64,000 nt of DNA from Desulfopila sp. IMCC35006. Its GTDB lineage: Bacteria > Desulfobacterota > Desulfobulbia > Desulfobulbales > Desulfocapsaceae. The notes below the pieces were generated by a model. It saw only the letters and a program-made list of their open reading frames with translations, did no database searches and was not told where the DNA came from. A program made the position numbers and the translations under genes. Below are positions 17,625 through 26,062 of this stretch, in pieces (position 1 is the first letter of the stretch; each line of letters starts with the position of its first letter). The stretch lies in the NCBI RefSeq assembly GCF_005116645.1, contig NZ_SWCM01000008.1, forward strand, positions 186,001 through 250,000, read 5' to 3'.

Positions 17625-19354
17625 GCAGTTCTTCGGACTTTAACCTACGTGAATCGTGACATAACCGGAAGTCGCACCCTTAAAATGAAATTGTTGTCAT
17701 GTTTTTGCGACTTTTGCGCTGATTCTGATACATTTGGGACATACTACTCCCTCAACCTTGGCAAAACCTGATTTTCCAAGAGTTTTTGATCTCTGACAAC
17801 TGAATAATTGCAAGACTATAGCATTGCTATGTCCGGCATACCTCTTTTAGGGCAGGTCCATCAATTCCATGAGCGATAGCCCGCAGGATAGTTTCCATCG
17901 AATCAACCTGATAATTGCGGAAGAAAGCTCTGATAGCTTCCCACAACGATCTTTTTGATTCTTCTTTGGCCAGTGCCTCCTGAAAGAGCCAGCAGCTCAG
18001 CTGTTGCGCCTGATCTATGAGAAACGCGAGCATCATCAAAATAGTGAACACCCCGCTCAGGTTCTTTTTGCCAAGGCCGTAGTTATGGCCCAGGTTATAA
18101 TCCTGATTTTTTAGCGTGTTGAATGTTTCATTCTCAACTTTCCAGCGCGCTCTGCCGGCCCGCATCAAATTGAAAACATTCTCTTTTGTTATCGCAATAT
18201 CGGTTACCCAGCTGAAGGTGGTTATTTTTTTGTTCTCGTCGATCTGGCTGTACTCGAGCACATTAACCAGCAGATCAGGATTGGATTTGTTCAAAGGAAC
18301 CTGGTTGACGAACTTGAAAAAGTGGCCGATTTTACGGTTCTCCGGATCAACAAAAGACATTTGAACGGCTCGCTCTTCTTTTACAGCCTGCGCAAGCGCA
18401 GCAAAAAGTGCGGTGTGATCACCTGGCTTGGCACCGAGAATATAACGAAGGTTGAGCTTTTGCAGGTCTCGAATATGAGGCGCGTTGCAGGCTAACGCAT
18501 CTTCAACCACAATAACCTTCAAGTGGGGATGCTCGTTTCGGAACCTTGTATAGAAACGTTGAGCTGCGTTTCGCTCGCAGTCATTTTTACTGGTGCCATC
18601 CTGTTTGGTCATCATCTCCGGAAAGACGGGGATGACCACCTTGCAGTCCGGTCGCACGAAAGAAGCGGCATACATCTGTTGGTAATACAGAGTTTGACCA
18701 TTGCGACTCTTTTTTGACATGCAATAAGGAGATGAAACTTTGCCCGATGAGTAGAAGCCGGTACCGTCACCACTCAGGAGATAGTGCCCGTCGATGTAAG
18801 CCATCTTTTCGAAATCTTTTCCCCGCTGAAGATGCCGAAAAACAGTGCGAAAAGGTGCACGCAACGAAGAAAGTGACAATGGATCCAGTATGGTCCGCAT
18901 TTGGCTGTCGCAGGGTATATTGGTTATGCCGAACATTGAATGCAGGTTTTGCGGTTCTTTCTGTCGTTGTTGGTCAAAGGCGAGCAGGGATGGGTGTTTT
19001 AACTGGAACACCGCCAAGCCTGACATCAGTGCATCATCCAGTGAGATTGTGGAATTGGCACCTCTGCTGTCGGGGATTTGTCGAAAATCCTTTTGTATTG
19101 CCGCAAACAAGCTGTCAGCGTTGAGGTGTTTTCTCACTTTTCGTTCAGCAGTTGTTGCCAGCCCTGACACGCTGGCCGGATAATACTTTTTTGATTTCAT
19201 CGCTTTCTCCTATGTATGTTTTTGAAATTACATAGAAAAAAGCGATTTTTCTCAGCCGGTTTTGTCAAGTAAAAAATGTTATGGCTGGAAAATTATCTAT
19301 ACTATAATTTTGACTACTTACCTATGACTGGTGTTATAAAAGTTTACGAACTGC
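17625..19354 (-). mobile_element. Insertion sequence, about 1.7 kb
   Basis: Contains one transposase gene. The ends proposed here share an inverted 7-mer, GCAGTTC at 17625-17631 and GAACTGC at 19348-19354, with weaker continuing similarity (ACTTT...AAC). I could not identify a convincing target duplication, so the exact ends may be off by some bases. It sits between the two parts of the TIR gene. Confidence 0.6.
17827..19200 (-). CDS. DDE-type transposase of the insertion sequence
   Basis: Protein of 457 residues. A basic N-terminal region is followed by an RNase-H-like DDE core: YIDGHYLLSGDG (first Asp), VVEDALACNAPHI (second Asp) and a C-terminal RARWKVENETFNTLKNQ block (Glu) that resembles the last catalytic block of IS4-like enzymes. 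The frame is intact and full length, so it may be functional. I do not assign the IS family with certainty; IS4-related or the unclassified (ISNCY) group are possible. A short inverted repeat agcgatttt/aaaaatcgct-like segment lies just upstream of the start. Confidence 0.9.
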   Translation of the reverse strand: MKSKKYYPASVSGLATTAERKVRKHLNADSLFAAIQKDFRQIPDSRGANSTISLDDALMSGLAVFQLKHPSLLAFDQQRQKEPQNLHSMFGITNIPCDSQMRTILDPLSLSSLRAPFRTVFRHLQRGKDFEKMAYIDGHYLLSGDGTGFYSSGKVSSPYCMSKKSRNGQTLYYQQMYAASFVRPDCKVVIPVFPEMMTKQDGTSKNDCERNAAQRFYTRFRNEHPHLKVIVVEDALACNAPHIRDLQKLNLRYILGAKPGDHTALFAALAQAVKEERAVQMSFVDPENRKIGHFFKFVNQVPLNKSNPDLLVNVLEYSQIDENKKITTFSWVTDIAITKENVFNLMRAGRARWKVENETFNTLKNQDYNLGHNYGLGKKNLSGVFTILMMLAFLIDQAQQLSCWLFQEALAKEESKRSLWEAIRAFFRNYQVDSMETILRAIAHGIDGPALKEVCRT

Positions 19355-19376
19355 ATTTTTAACTTATTTTGCAATT

Positions 19377-19511
19377 TCAGCTATTTGTAATTTTTCCGGG
19401 AATTGCTGCTATCCCATATAGCTTCGACCCATCTTGCTTTATTTCGGCGAACACGTTTGCATTATTTGTTCCTGTAATACGCCCTGACCAACTTCCATGA
19501 ACTTGTTTCAT
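19377..19511 (-). pseudogene. 5' fragment of the TIR gene (44 codons)
   Basis: ATG at 19511 opens a frame of 44 codons. Its product (MKQVHGSWSGRITGTNNANV..., ending KLYGIAAIPGKITNS) has the start of the same beta-rich domain whose continuation precedes the TIR domain on the other side of the IS. The order and strand are right for one gene split by the IS. It begins 43 bases after the hairpin attC-like site at 19554, where a cassette start is expected. The junction is not clean: a stop codon occurs before the IS end, and the two halves overlap imperfectly, so deletion or decay followed insertion. Confidence 0.55.
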
Positions 19512-19553
19512 TTCATCACCACAGTTAACCTTCTTCTTTAATTTGTGCTAATT

Positions 19554-19664
19554 GCCCAACCGCGGAGCTTGACGAAGTCAGCTCCGCGGTTCATGGCGAC
19601 TGCGTCGCCATGAACAAGTATCTTACCAGATCTGTGAAACACCCAATTTTTGTAGTTTCACAGA
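19554..19664. repeat. Three adjacent perfect hairpins, first one attC-like
   Basis: Hairpin 1 pairs AACCGCGGAGCT (19558-19569) with AGCTCCGCGGTT (19580-19591) and starts with the canonical box GCCCAAC (19554-19560). Hairpin 2 pairs GTTCATGGCGA (19589-19599) with TCGCCATGAAC (19605-19615) and shares GTT with hairpin 1, so the two compete for those bases. Hairpin 3 pairs TCTGTGAAAC (19631-19640) with GTTTCACAGA (19655-19664). None is followed by a T tract, so they do not look like terminators. Confidence 0.6.
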
Positions 19665-19879
19665 AAGATAACCTGTGATCCTCTCTCCCAAGGCCCTATA
19701 ATCAACAAATGAGGTAAGCCGCCAAAGTAATGTCTTGTGTTATCAAATTTATGGTGACTCCAAAGTAAAGATATTTCCATTAAGATCATAACCGAAAGAA
19801 ATGGTGACAGACAGTAGATTTATTTGGACAATTTCCTTCGGCAAAGGTAAGTCAAAATCCATAGGTGAGATCGTGACTT

Positions 19880-19948
19880 TTAACGCCGCGCTCTGTGGCA
19901 AATTTAGATCGCAGCGAAAATTTGTCCGACAGAAGCGCCTTGTTATAC
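19880..19948 (-). repeat. Integron attC candidate with long complementary arms
   Basis: Bounded by TAACG (19881-19885) and GTTATAC (19942-19948). Read from each outer box the arms are TAACGCCGCGCTCTGTGGC and TAACAAGGCGCTTCTGTCGG, both continuing into CAAATTT. They pair over about 25 bases with bulges around a short loop (AGATCGCAGCG). This is the layout of R and L boxes in an attC. The leader motif ATAGGTGAGATCGTGACTTT abuts it. It lies about 160 bases past the stop of the 625-aa gene. Confidence 0.7.
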
Positions 19949-20109
19949 GGCGCTTGAATCTGTCTTCAAATTCTCGAATACGGCCAAAAACGAACGTAAT
20001 TAGTCTGGATCATCAATTAAAAATAGACATTATGAATGTTCACCCAAGGAGCAATGCTATACCAAACATTAGTATTTTCTAAAAACAGCAAAATATTTTC
20101 CGAAACTGT

Positions 20110-21987
20110 TTATTTTCGGCCACTCAACATTCTCAAAATATCGAGTGCTTTTGAACAGGTGTAATATAAATAGGGCTCTAGGGTGCAAAGCCTTTCGAGC
20201 ATCAGTTCTATTTTCACAATAGTTTCTTCGCTGATTGGCAGATACGCCAACTCCGTGCACCATTGCCCTATATATTCTGCCCAGCCATCTTTATCCTCAA
20301 AAGCAGCGCCCGCTACAACACCTAATGCCAGATAGTTTTCGGGCTCAGAATCCACATCAATATAGTCCCGATATAGTCGGCTTAAAATCATCACCGATGC
20401 AGCAAGCCTTCTACTTCTGGTCATACAAGCAACCTGAGCCAATCCATTTAACACCTGATACACAGAATCCTTGTCGTTAACCGCTGCCAATTTGTGCTGT
20501 GCGCTTTCGAGCAGCAAAACTGCACGCTCCAAATATTCATCATCAATTTTCCAGAAGGGTGCTGAATTCATCAAAACCCTATAGGACTCAAATGAAGCCT
20601 CGCCGTTGATATGCTTAGCAAGCAACTTTGAGATTTCATCCGGCACAACCGCTGGCGTAGAGTTACCTTCCAACGGCCCAGGCAAAAACGAGTGCATATT
20701 CAATCGCGAACCAGACATAAGTTCCTCTTGAAGATATTCAGCGACTTCGCACTTACCAGCCTCTTGACATGCATTATTTGCCCGCCCGTTAAGCTCATTA
20801 ATGAATTGCTCCGCGGTTAAATAAGTCGGAAGCCATCTTGGTTCTTCTATTAGATCGACAAAGCTCTGGCAGAAAAAATAAAGCCCCCTTTGCTGAGTAG
20901 CCCACTGTTCTACTTTGTCAAAAGCAATGCTCTCTTCCAGCCCCACCTTGACAATCAAGGCTGACTGAGTAAGTGAAGCAAGACGCCGGTAGAATGGTGG
21001 CATCCCTCTGAATATCTGTAATCGTGCCAGTTCTCCATCAACAAAAACTGCCATCGAGCAAAATAAACGTAGGTTATCTAAAGTTTTTTCAGAAGATATG
21101 CATTCAAAAATCTTTTTAAGGATCTCAACTGATGTATCCGTGAATTTCCGCATGCCGACTTCAAGGCATGATATTAAAAGTATTGGATGGCAGGTTTCGA
21201 TTGCCCGGTTTGCGATTGCGTGATACGAAGCTTCTTCAACAATACCATTAGAAACGACTTCTGATACTGACTTGTGCATGCAAAGCAATAAATCACTCTC
21301 ACTCACTTCATTTTCTATTCTGCTGGCAAAATATTGTTTTAGCTCGACCTTACAGTACTCATCAATATTTTTACTCCCGCAATATTTCCCAACAAGCCTT
21401 TCGTAATAGCGAATATCCTCAGGAACCAACGTAGAAACCTTATTTGACTTCCCCTGAAATTCCTGTCGCAACAAGGCTTCAATGTGTTTTGGTGAGCGAT
21501 CCAAATCAAGCAACAGGTCTGATACATCATCGTCACTAACTGCTGCCTCCGAAAGAACTGCCCTCCAGCGCTCCAGCTCCTCTTTCGAAAGCCATCTATT
21601 CTTCGCTTCTGTCTCAAATATGCTTAACCGTCTGTCGACATCTCCACAAAGTGGCCAAAAACTATTATTAAGTATGTGTGCGTCTCCATTGGTTAAGGAA
21701 AAGGCTGGACGCTCTCCCGGATGATTGCGTAAAGACCAAGTTTTGCTACTAATATCGTCCACACAGAATTCTTCCTCGACATTTTCAAAAGCACTTCGAA
21801 TAGCCTTAAAGAGAGCGCTTCTGGAAAAGGCTATATCTTTATCACCAAAACTAACCTTGGCATCTGTCGCCAGACCTAGCTCTTCCATCAATTTGGTATC
21901 AGATAAGAGTTCCGCCCTTACCAAACTGGGGAATAGTTTGATAAGGTGTGAAGCCATATAAGCATGCACCGAATCCGAGTTAGCCAT
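20110..21987 (-). CDS. Unknown 625-aa protein, partner of the PIN-domain protein
   Basis: Soluble, acidic, mostly helical protein of 625 residues with no signal peptide or membrane segment. Its start overlaps the last 8 bases of the 1360-aa gene, so the two are translationally coupled and probably act together. The N-terminal 90 residues (HLIKLFPSLVRAEL..., GDKDIAFSRSALFKAIRSAF) could be a small separate domain; the rest looks like helical repeat material. I recognise no family and no catalytic motif. Confidence 0.75.
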   Translation of the reverse strand: MANSDSVHAYMASHLIKLFPSLVRAELLSDTKLMEELGLATDAKVSFGDKDIAFSRSALFKAIRSAFENVEEEFCVDDISSKTWSLRNHPGERPAFSLTNGDAHILNNSFWPLCGDVDRRLSIFETEAKNRWLSKEELERWRAVLSEAAVSDDDVSDLLLDLDRSPKHIEALLRQEFQGKSNKVSTLVPEDIRYYERLVGKYCGSKNIDEYCKVELKQYFASRIENEVSESDLLLCMHKSVSEVVSNGIVEEASYHAIANRAIETCHPILLISCLEVGMRKFTDTSVEILKKIFECISSEKTLDNLRLFCSMAVFVDGELARLQIFRGMPPFYRRLASLTQSALIVKVGLEESIAFDKVEQWATQQRGLYFFCQSFVDLIEEPRWLPTYLTAEQFINELNGRANNACQEAGKCEVAEYLQEELMSGSRLNMHSFLPGPLEGNSTPAVVPDEISKLLAKHINGEASFESYRVLMNSAPFWKIDDEYLERAVLLLESAQHKLAAVNDKDSVYQVLNGLAQVACMTRSRRLAASVMILSRLYRDYIDVDSEPENYLALGVVAGAAFEDKDGWAEYIGQWCTELAYLPISEETIVKIELMLERLCTLEPYLYYTCSKALDILRMLSGRK

Positions 21988-24900
21988 CCATTTCTTCCTC
22001 CAATATCGATTGCTGCGAGATGCTTTTAACCTGCTGCTTCATCGAATCGACAGCATTCTTGAAGCTCCACGGATCAATATTCTTCAGGGGTGTCAAAACA
22101 AACTCATCCAACCATGCTTTATAGCCTTCCTTTTGCTCGTCAGGCACAGACTCCGGCGCAATCAATATGGAATTCACCTTAAAAACTTCGCCTAAGTGGG
22201 CCATCCCCCCATCGCCCCTTATTTGATAAGCTTGAGCCCACTCCCGATAGCCCATAAGCTCATATAGCCAGCAAGATCTGGCACGGCTTAGTTCGAGCGG
22301 GATATCAGCCGACCACTGAGCCCTAATTGCTTTTGCAATCGTTTTCATGGTCTCATGTAGCCACTGGGCATCTCTTGGGAGCTGAACCAGCCCACTAATC
22401 CTTATCAAAAGTAGACTGTCTCTTAACAGCCTCAGCTCCCTTGTGGGTTTAAACTCACAATCTAACATAACTGAGTGACTTAAATGATATTCAAGCTCTT
22501 CATAGGAAATACCAACAAACTCAAATCCCAACTCCCGAAGTGACGTTCTGACATCAAGCTTCTGCTCTTTAGAAATATGTCCTTTATGGTGTAGAGTCTC
22601 GACAAAGTCTAATGATGTAAAAATTGGCACAGCTCCTTCGTCAAATGTAATTGTCCCATGCCGGTTCATAAATCTATCATCTATCAAAGCCGCATCACAC
22701 ATTTTAACCGCTTCAAAAATCTCCTCAGTTGGCCTGGCATCATTATTCTTCGACGCAGCCACTCGCTCTCTATTGAGCGGCATTTCAGCAAGAACCACTT
22801 TTCCAGACGTAAGCCCACTAGAAAATAGCTTCCTTATATTTTCTATTTTTAAATCTGCCTGCTTGACGATTGAATCATAGTTTATCAGCGATCTATACCT
22901 ATCTCGCGCCCCCTTAAATACATACACTTCGAATCCGGCCTCGCTGAGCTTGTCGAGCATATCAACAGTCATCAAATAGGTAATCGATAATGAATCAAGA
23001 AATAATTTTGCTCCGCCTGTCACCTCTAGACCGGTAGGCCACTCTTTCTCGTGTTGGTGAAGATAGCTTAATGCCTTGAGACACTGAGCTTCCGTTATTA
23101 CAGCCATGCCTTTAAGACTTTTGACCAGCTGCGAACATGAAATCAGACAGTGATAAAATGGAGAAAGGTCAGCTTCTACCTCCTTAAAAGATCTTCCGAC
23201 CTTGTATACTGGGTACGAACATACCACAAACGCCTGTGATTCATTCGTAGGATTCTCATGCGCTTTCTCAAGCATAAAAGCAAGCTCATCACCTACATCC
23301 AGTGCGAGTTCAGGATTATTGATTTTCCTAGGGTGGAAAATAGAAGTCCTGCCGTCAGAAACAAGGCGCTCAAAATACTTTGCCTTTTCAATTTGGCTCG
23401 GCTGGTGAAAGGCTACTTTTTGCTTTTCTTCAAACAACCAACGCATGAAAGAGTGAGGAATAACAATTCTCTCAAAACAATCAAACAAATGAGGTAGCAG
23501 TCCAACATTCTCCGCAACCAAAGCACTGGAGGCATCGATGGCAATCGTCTTTCCAGCAATAACCTGTTCGAGCCTTGCTCCATGAAATATTGGGACTAAG
23601 TTTTTCCGCCGTATGTCCTTCGTCTTTTTGTTTTCAAGGGGCTGAATAAGGTAAAAATCAGACATAGTCCTGTTTAATAGCTCCGCCACTGTAAAAATAG
23701 GAGCATCACCATCATAGTAGGCCTTATAAACCCTTTCATTTTTTTCCCTGGCTTCATCCATCATTTCTTTTAAGTCTTCTAAAGAAGCCCGATGCAATGG
23801 ACCACCATCACTAGAAAGAATGATCGCCTTATTGAGCCATTCGGATGTTTCTTGACTGTCCTCCCAGCCCATTGTGGTCGCCGTAAAATACGATGACGCT
23901 AGCACTTGAGGATCTTCTGGATATTGGCCTGTACAGAACTCTATTATTTGCCTTGCGCGACCGGGGGAAACTGCCTTAGCTAACTGCGCCGCTTGTAATA
24001 AATCATTAGACTTCAACTCCTGCCGACGATTCCAGCTATCTTCCACAAAAATGCTAAGAGATTCCCAATCACCACCAAATATAGATAAATTGATTTCAAG
24101 AGCTTTGAGATCAAGCAGTTGTGATTTAGATTGCTTCAACCGTGCAATCTGTTCATGGGCTCCACTTAAGTCTCCCTTTCTAAATAATGACCACGCCCAG
24201 TGAACTTGTAGCCCCTCGCTTCTCTTGACGATATCCATCCTATCTGACAGAAATTGATGAAGCTCAGAAAACTTTCCAAGCGAAGAGGCGGCATTACAAA
24301 CTCTGATAGCGTCAGATTCCTGGCCAGTACGATCAAAAAGCTCCCGGCAATATGAGTAGTATTTTTCTCCAAGTTTTTCTCTTTCTAGCAAATTAACCAA
24401 ATGGGAAAGATCATTTATAGCTTTACTTTTTTGATATTGGCTTATAGCCAAAGCTACTGGATCTTTACCTTTGGCTGACTCAATAATATTTTTCAGATTC
24501 CTTACTTCAGCATCAGGCGCTCCCGAACCCTCTATCTTTTGTAGGAGCTGTTCTGCATCATCCACCAATCCTGATTGAGCCAATGCCTCTATTTCAAGCA
24601 TACCAATAACAATGGGATTAACGGCTCTTTCCATTTGTTTTCTGTAGCTGGCAATATATTCCACCACTGCCGGGAATGACTTCTTCGTCTGTGCCAATAT
24701 AAATCTGGCTAAACCAAGAATTGGATCATTATCATGGCTTAGCGCTGTCTGTCTATTAACCTCCTTTTCAATTGACTCAAATTCGATATCAATTCCAAAC
24801 GCAAATGCTAACGGTAAATACTCAAGCGTTTTTTGAGTGTAACTAACGAAGTAGCTCCGAAGTTGTGCCTTTGCTTGTTCATGTGTTTCGCTGTTTCTAA

Positions 24901-26062
24901 GCTCCAACCACAGCACATAGTTATCCGTCATATTCGCCACATCTTCAGCACCGAGATGTCTTGCCAAACCAGAGCAAACTTTAAACAGCTCAACAGAGCG
25001 ATTTCTAAGCGCAATAGATATAGAATCATCTGCAAGTGGAAACCTGTCTGCTGCAAAGGGAATATAAGTCATTACACTTTCACGGAGCTCAGCGGCCTTA
25101 ATTGCATTTACCAAAAACGTAAATGCAGAAAGCTGAGCCAGTGCTGGTGACATAGACAAGGATTCGTCGCTTAATGTCTCCACAATATTTAAAGCCTTTT
25201 CCCATTGATGCTCTGACAGCAGTGCAGAAACTAAAGCGACCTTTCCATCATTATCTAAGTCTTGAGTGCTTAAGCCAGTGCTTTCGAACCAGCCCAAAGC
25301 AATCCCGCTTCCCTCAACTGTTTTTTTAATCATAAAGAAGGCAGCATAACTTAAGGGACTACTTACCTTAAGCAAACCAGAAGCCGCGTCTACATTGTTC
25401 GATCCAATAGCCTCAATAAATGCCTGAGCTATTTCTGCTTCCTCCGTTTGGCATAGTTTTTTAGAGCTTGCTAACCATTTTTTCGCCTGCTCAACTCTTT
25501 CTCCCACGCACATGTATCTTGCAAGTTGCGCTAGTGCCCGACCTTTTACATGAGGAGTACCGCCAGACAACTCTCCATCAATAATGCTTTCTGCTAAAGT
25601 AATCGCCTTCTCTTCCTTAGGAAACGAACCGAAAAATCGTAGCAAGGTAATTTCGTGAGCAAGCTTTTTTATTTTCTCGTCTTGAAGATGTTGAGCGGTA
25701 AAGCCCGCGCTCTTCATGCATGTTGTTATTTCATTAGCTACTTGGGACGGAAGTTCTTTTAGTTGAGTGGGTAGATTGCTATTTTTCTTTAGCCGCACAT
25801 CAAGGAAATAAACAAGAACACTTAAACCAATAAGGAGTACTCCTAGAGGGTAATTTGGCTGCGCAAGAGGAAACTTATAATCGGGGAGAAAATTCTGGTG
25901 GACTAATATCCAGTTGGCAATATCAACCCATAGAGGAACACTAAGTGACGCTAAGCCTACCGTCATTGACGGCCAAATAATATATTTCGCTAATGATGGC
26001 TTCCAATGAATTTTAAGAAAATCTAGGACATCGCGGATTGCTTCATTTAGATCAAAATTCAT
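21980..26062 (-). CDS. Large membrane-anchored helical-repeat protein with C-terminal PIN-like nuclease domain
   Basis: Protein of 1360 residues. Two hydrophobic helices at about 27-55 and 70-90 anchor the N-terminus. Residues about 100-780 are TPR/HEAT-like helical repeats. From about 835 a PIN-type fold appears: IAIDASSAL (Asp843), DVGDELAFML (Asp925/Glu926) and CDAALIDDRFMNR (Asp1128, Asp1129) give the D-E-D-D acidic set of PIN ribonucleases, with a large insertion between the second and third motifs. The last 200 residues are helical. AGGGA precedes the ATG at 26062. Architecture (membrane, repeats, nuclease) suggests a sensor-effector, for example RNA cleavage on infection; that is inference. 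No named system with this pair comes to mind. Confidence 0.75.
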   Translation of the reverse strand: MNFDLNEAIRDVLDFLKIHWKPSLAKYIIWPSMTVGLASLSVPLWVDIANWILVHQNFLPDYKFPLAQPNYPLGVLLIGLSVLVYFLDVRLKKNSNLPTQLKELPSQVANEITTCMKSAGFTAQHLQDEKIKKLAHEITLLRFFGSFPKEEKAITLAESIIDGELSGGTPHVKGRALAQLARYMCVGERVEQAKKWLASSKKLCQTEEAEIAQAFIEAIGSNNVDAASGLLKVSSPLSYAAFFMIKKTVEGSGIALGWFESTGLSTQDLDNDGKVALVSALLSEHQWEKALNIVETLSDESLSMSPALAQLSAFTFLVNAIKAAELRESVMTYIPFAADRFPLADDSISIALRNRSVELFKVCSGLARHLGAEDVANMTDNYVLWLELRNSETHEQAKAQLRSYFVSYTQKTLEYLPLAFAFGIDIEFESIEKEVNRQTALSHDNDPILGLARFILAQTKKSFPAVVEYIASYRKQMERAVNPIVIGMLEIEALAQSGLVDDAEQLLQKIEGSGAPDAEVRNLKNIIESAKGKDPVALAISQYQKSKAINDLSHLVNLLEREKLGEKYYSYCRELFDRTGQESDAIRVCNAASSLGKFSELHQFLSDRMDIVKRSEGLQVHWAWSLFRKGDLSGAHEQIARLKQSKSQLLDLKALEINLSIFGGDWESLSIFVEDSWNRRQELKSNDLLQAAQLAKAVSPGRARQIIEFCTGQYPEDPQVLASSYFTATTMGWEDSQETSEWLNKAIILSSDGGPLHRASLEDLKEMMDEAREKNERVYKAYYDGDAPIFTVAELLNRTMSDFYLIQPLENKKTKDIRRKNLVPIFHGARLEQVIAGKTIAIDASSALVAENVGLLPHLFDCFERIVIPHSFMRWLFEEKQKVAFHQPSQIEKAKYFERLVSDGRTSIFHPRKINNPELALDVGDELAFMLEKAHENPTNESQAFVVCSYPVYKVGRSFKEVEADLSPFYHCLISCSQLVKSLKGMAVITEAQCLKALSYLHQHEKEWPTGLEVTGGAKLFLDSLSITYLMTVDMLDKLSEAGFEVYVFKGARDRYRSLINYDSIVKQADLKIENIRKLFSSGLTSGKVVLAEMPLNRERVAASKNNDARPTEEIFEAVKMCDAALIDDRFMNRHGTITFDEGAVPIFTSLDFVETLHHKGHISKEQKLDVRTSLRELGFEFVGISYEELEYHLSHSVMLDCEFKPTRELRLLRDSLLLIRISGLVQLPRDAQWLHETMKTIAKAIRAQWSADIPLELSRARSCWLYELMGYREWAQAYQIRGDGGMAHLGEVFKVNSILIAPESVPDEQKEGYKAWLDEFVLTPLKNIDPWSFKNAVDSMKQQVKSISQQSILEEEMDG

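Larger units (their letters stand above)
19512..20109. other. Non-coding stretch around the attC-like sites
   Basis: About 600 bases without a credible gene. Besides the hairpins at 19554-19664 and the attC candidate at 19880-19948, I see only short frames without ribosome binding sites. Confidence 0.5.

Noticed and set aside
17625-17700. A further attC site at the left IS end (TTTAACCTACG)
   Set aside because: It resembles the attC flank in places, but it overlaps the proposed IS end and has no clear partner arm.
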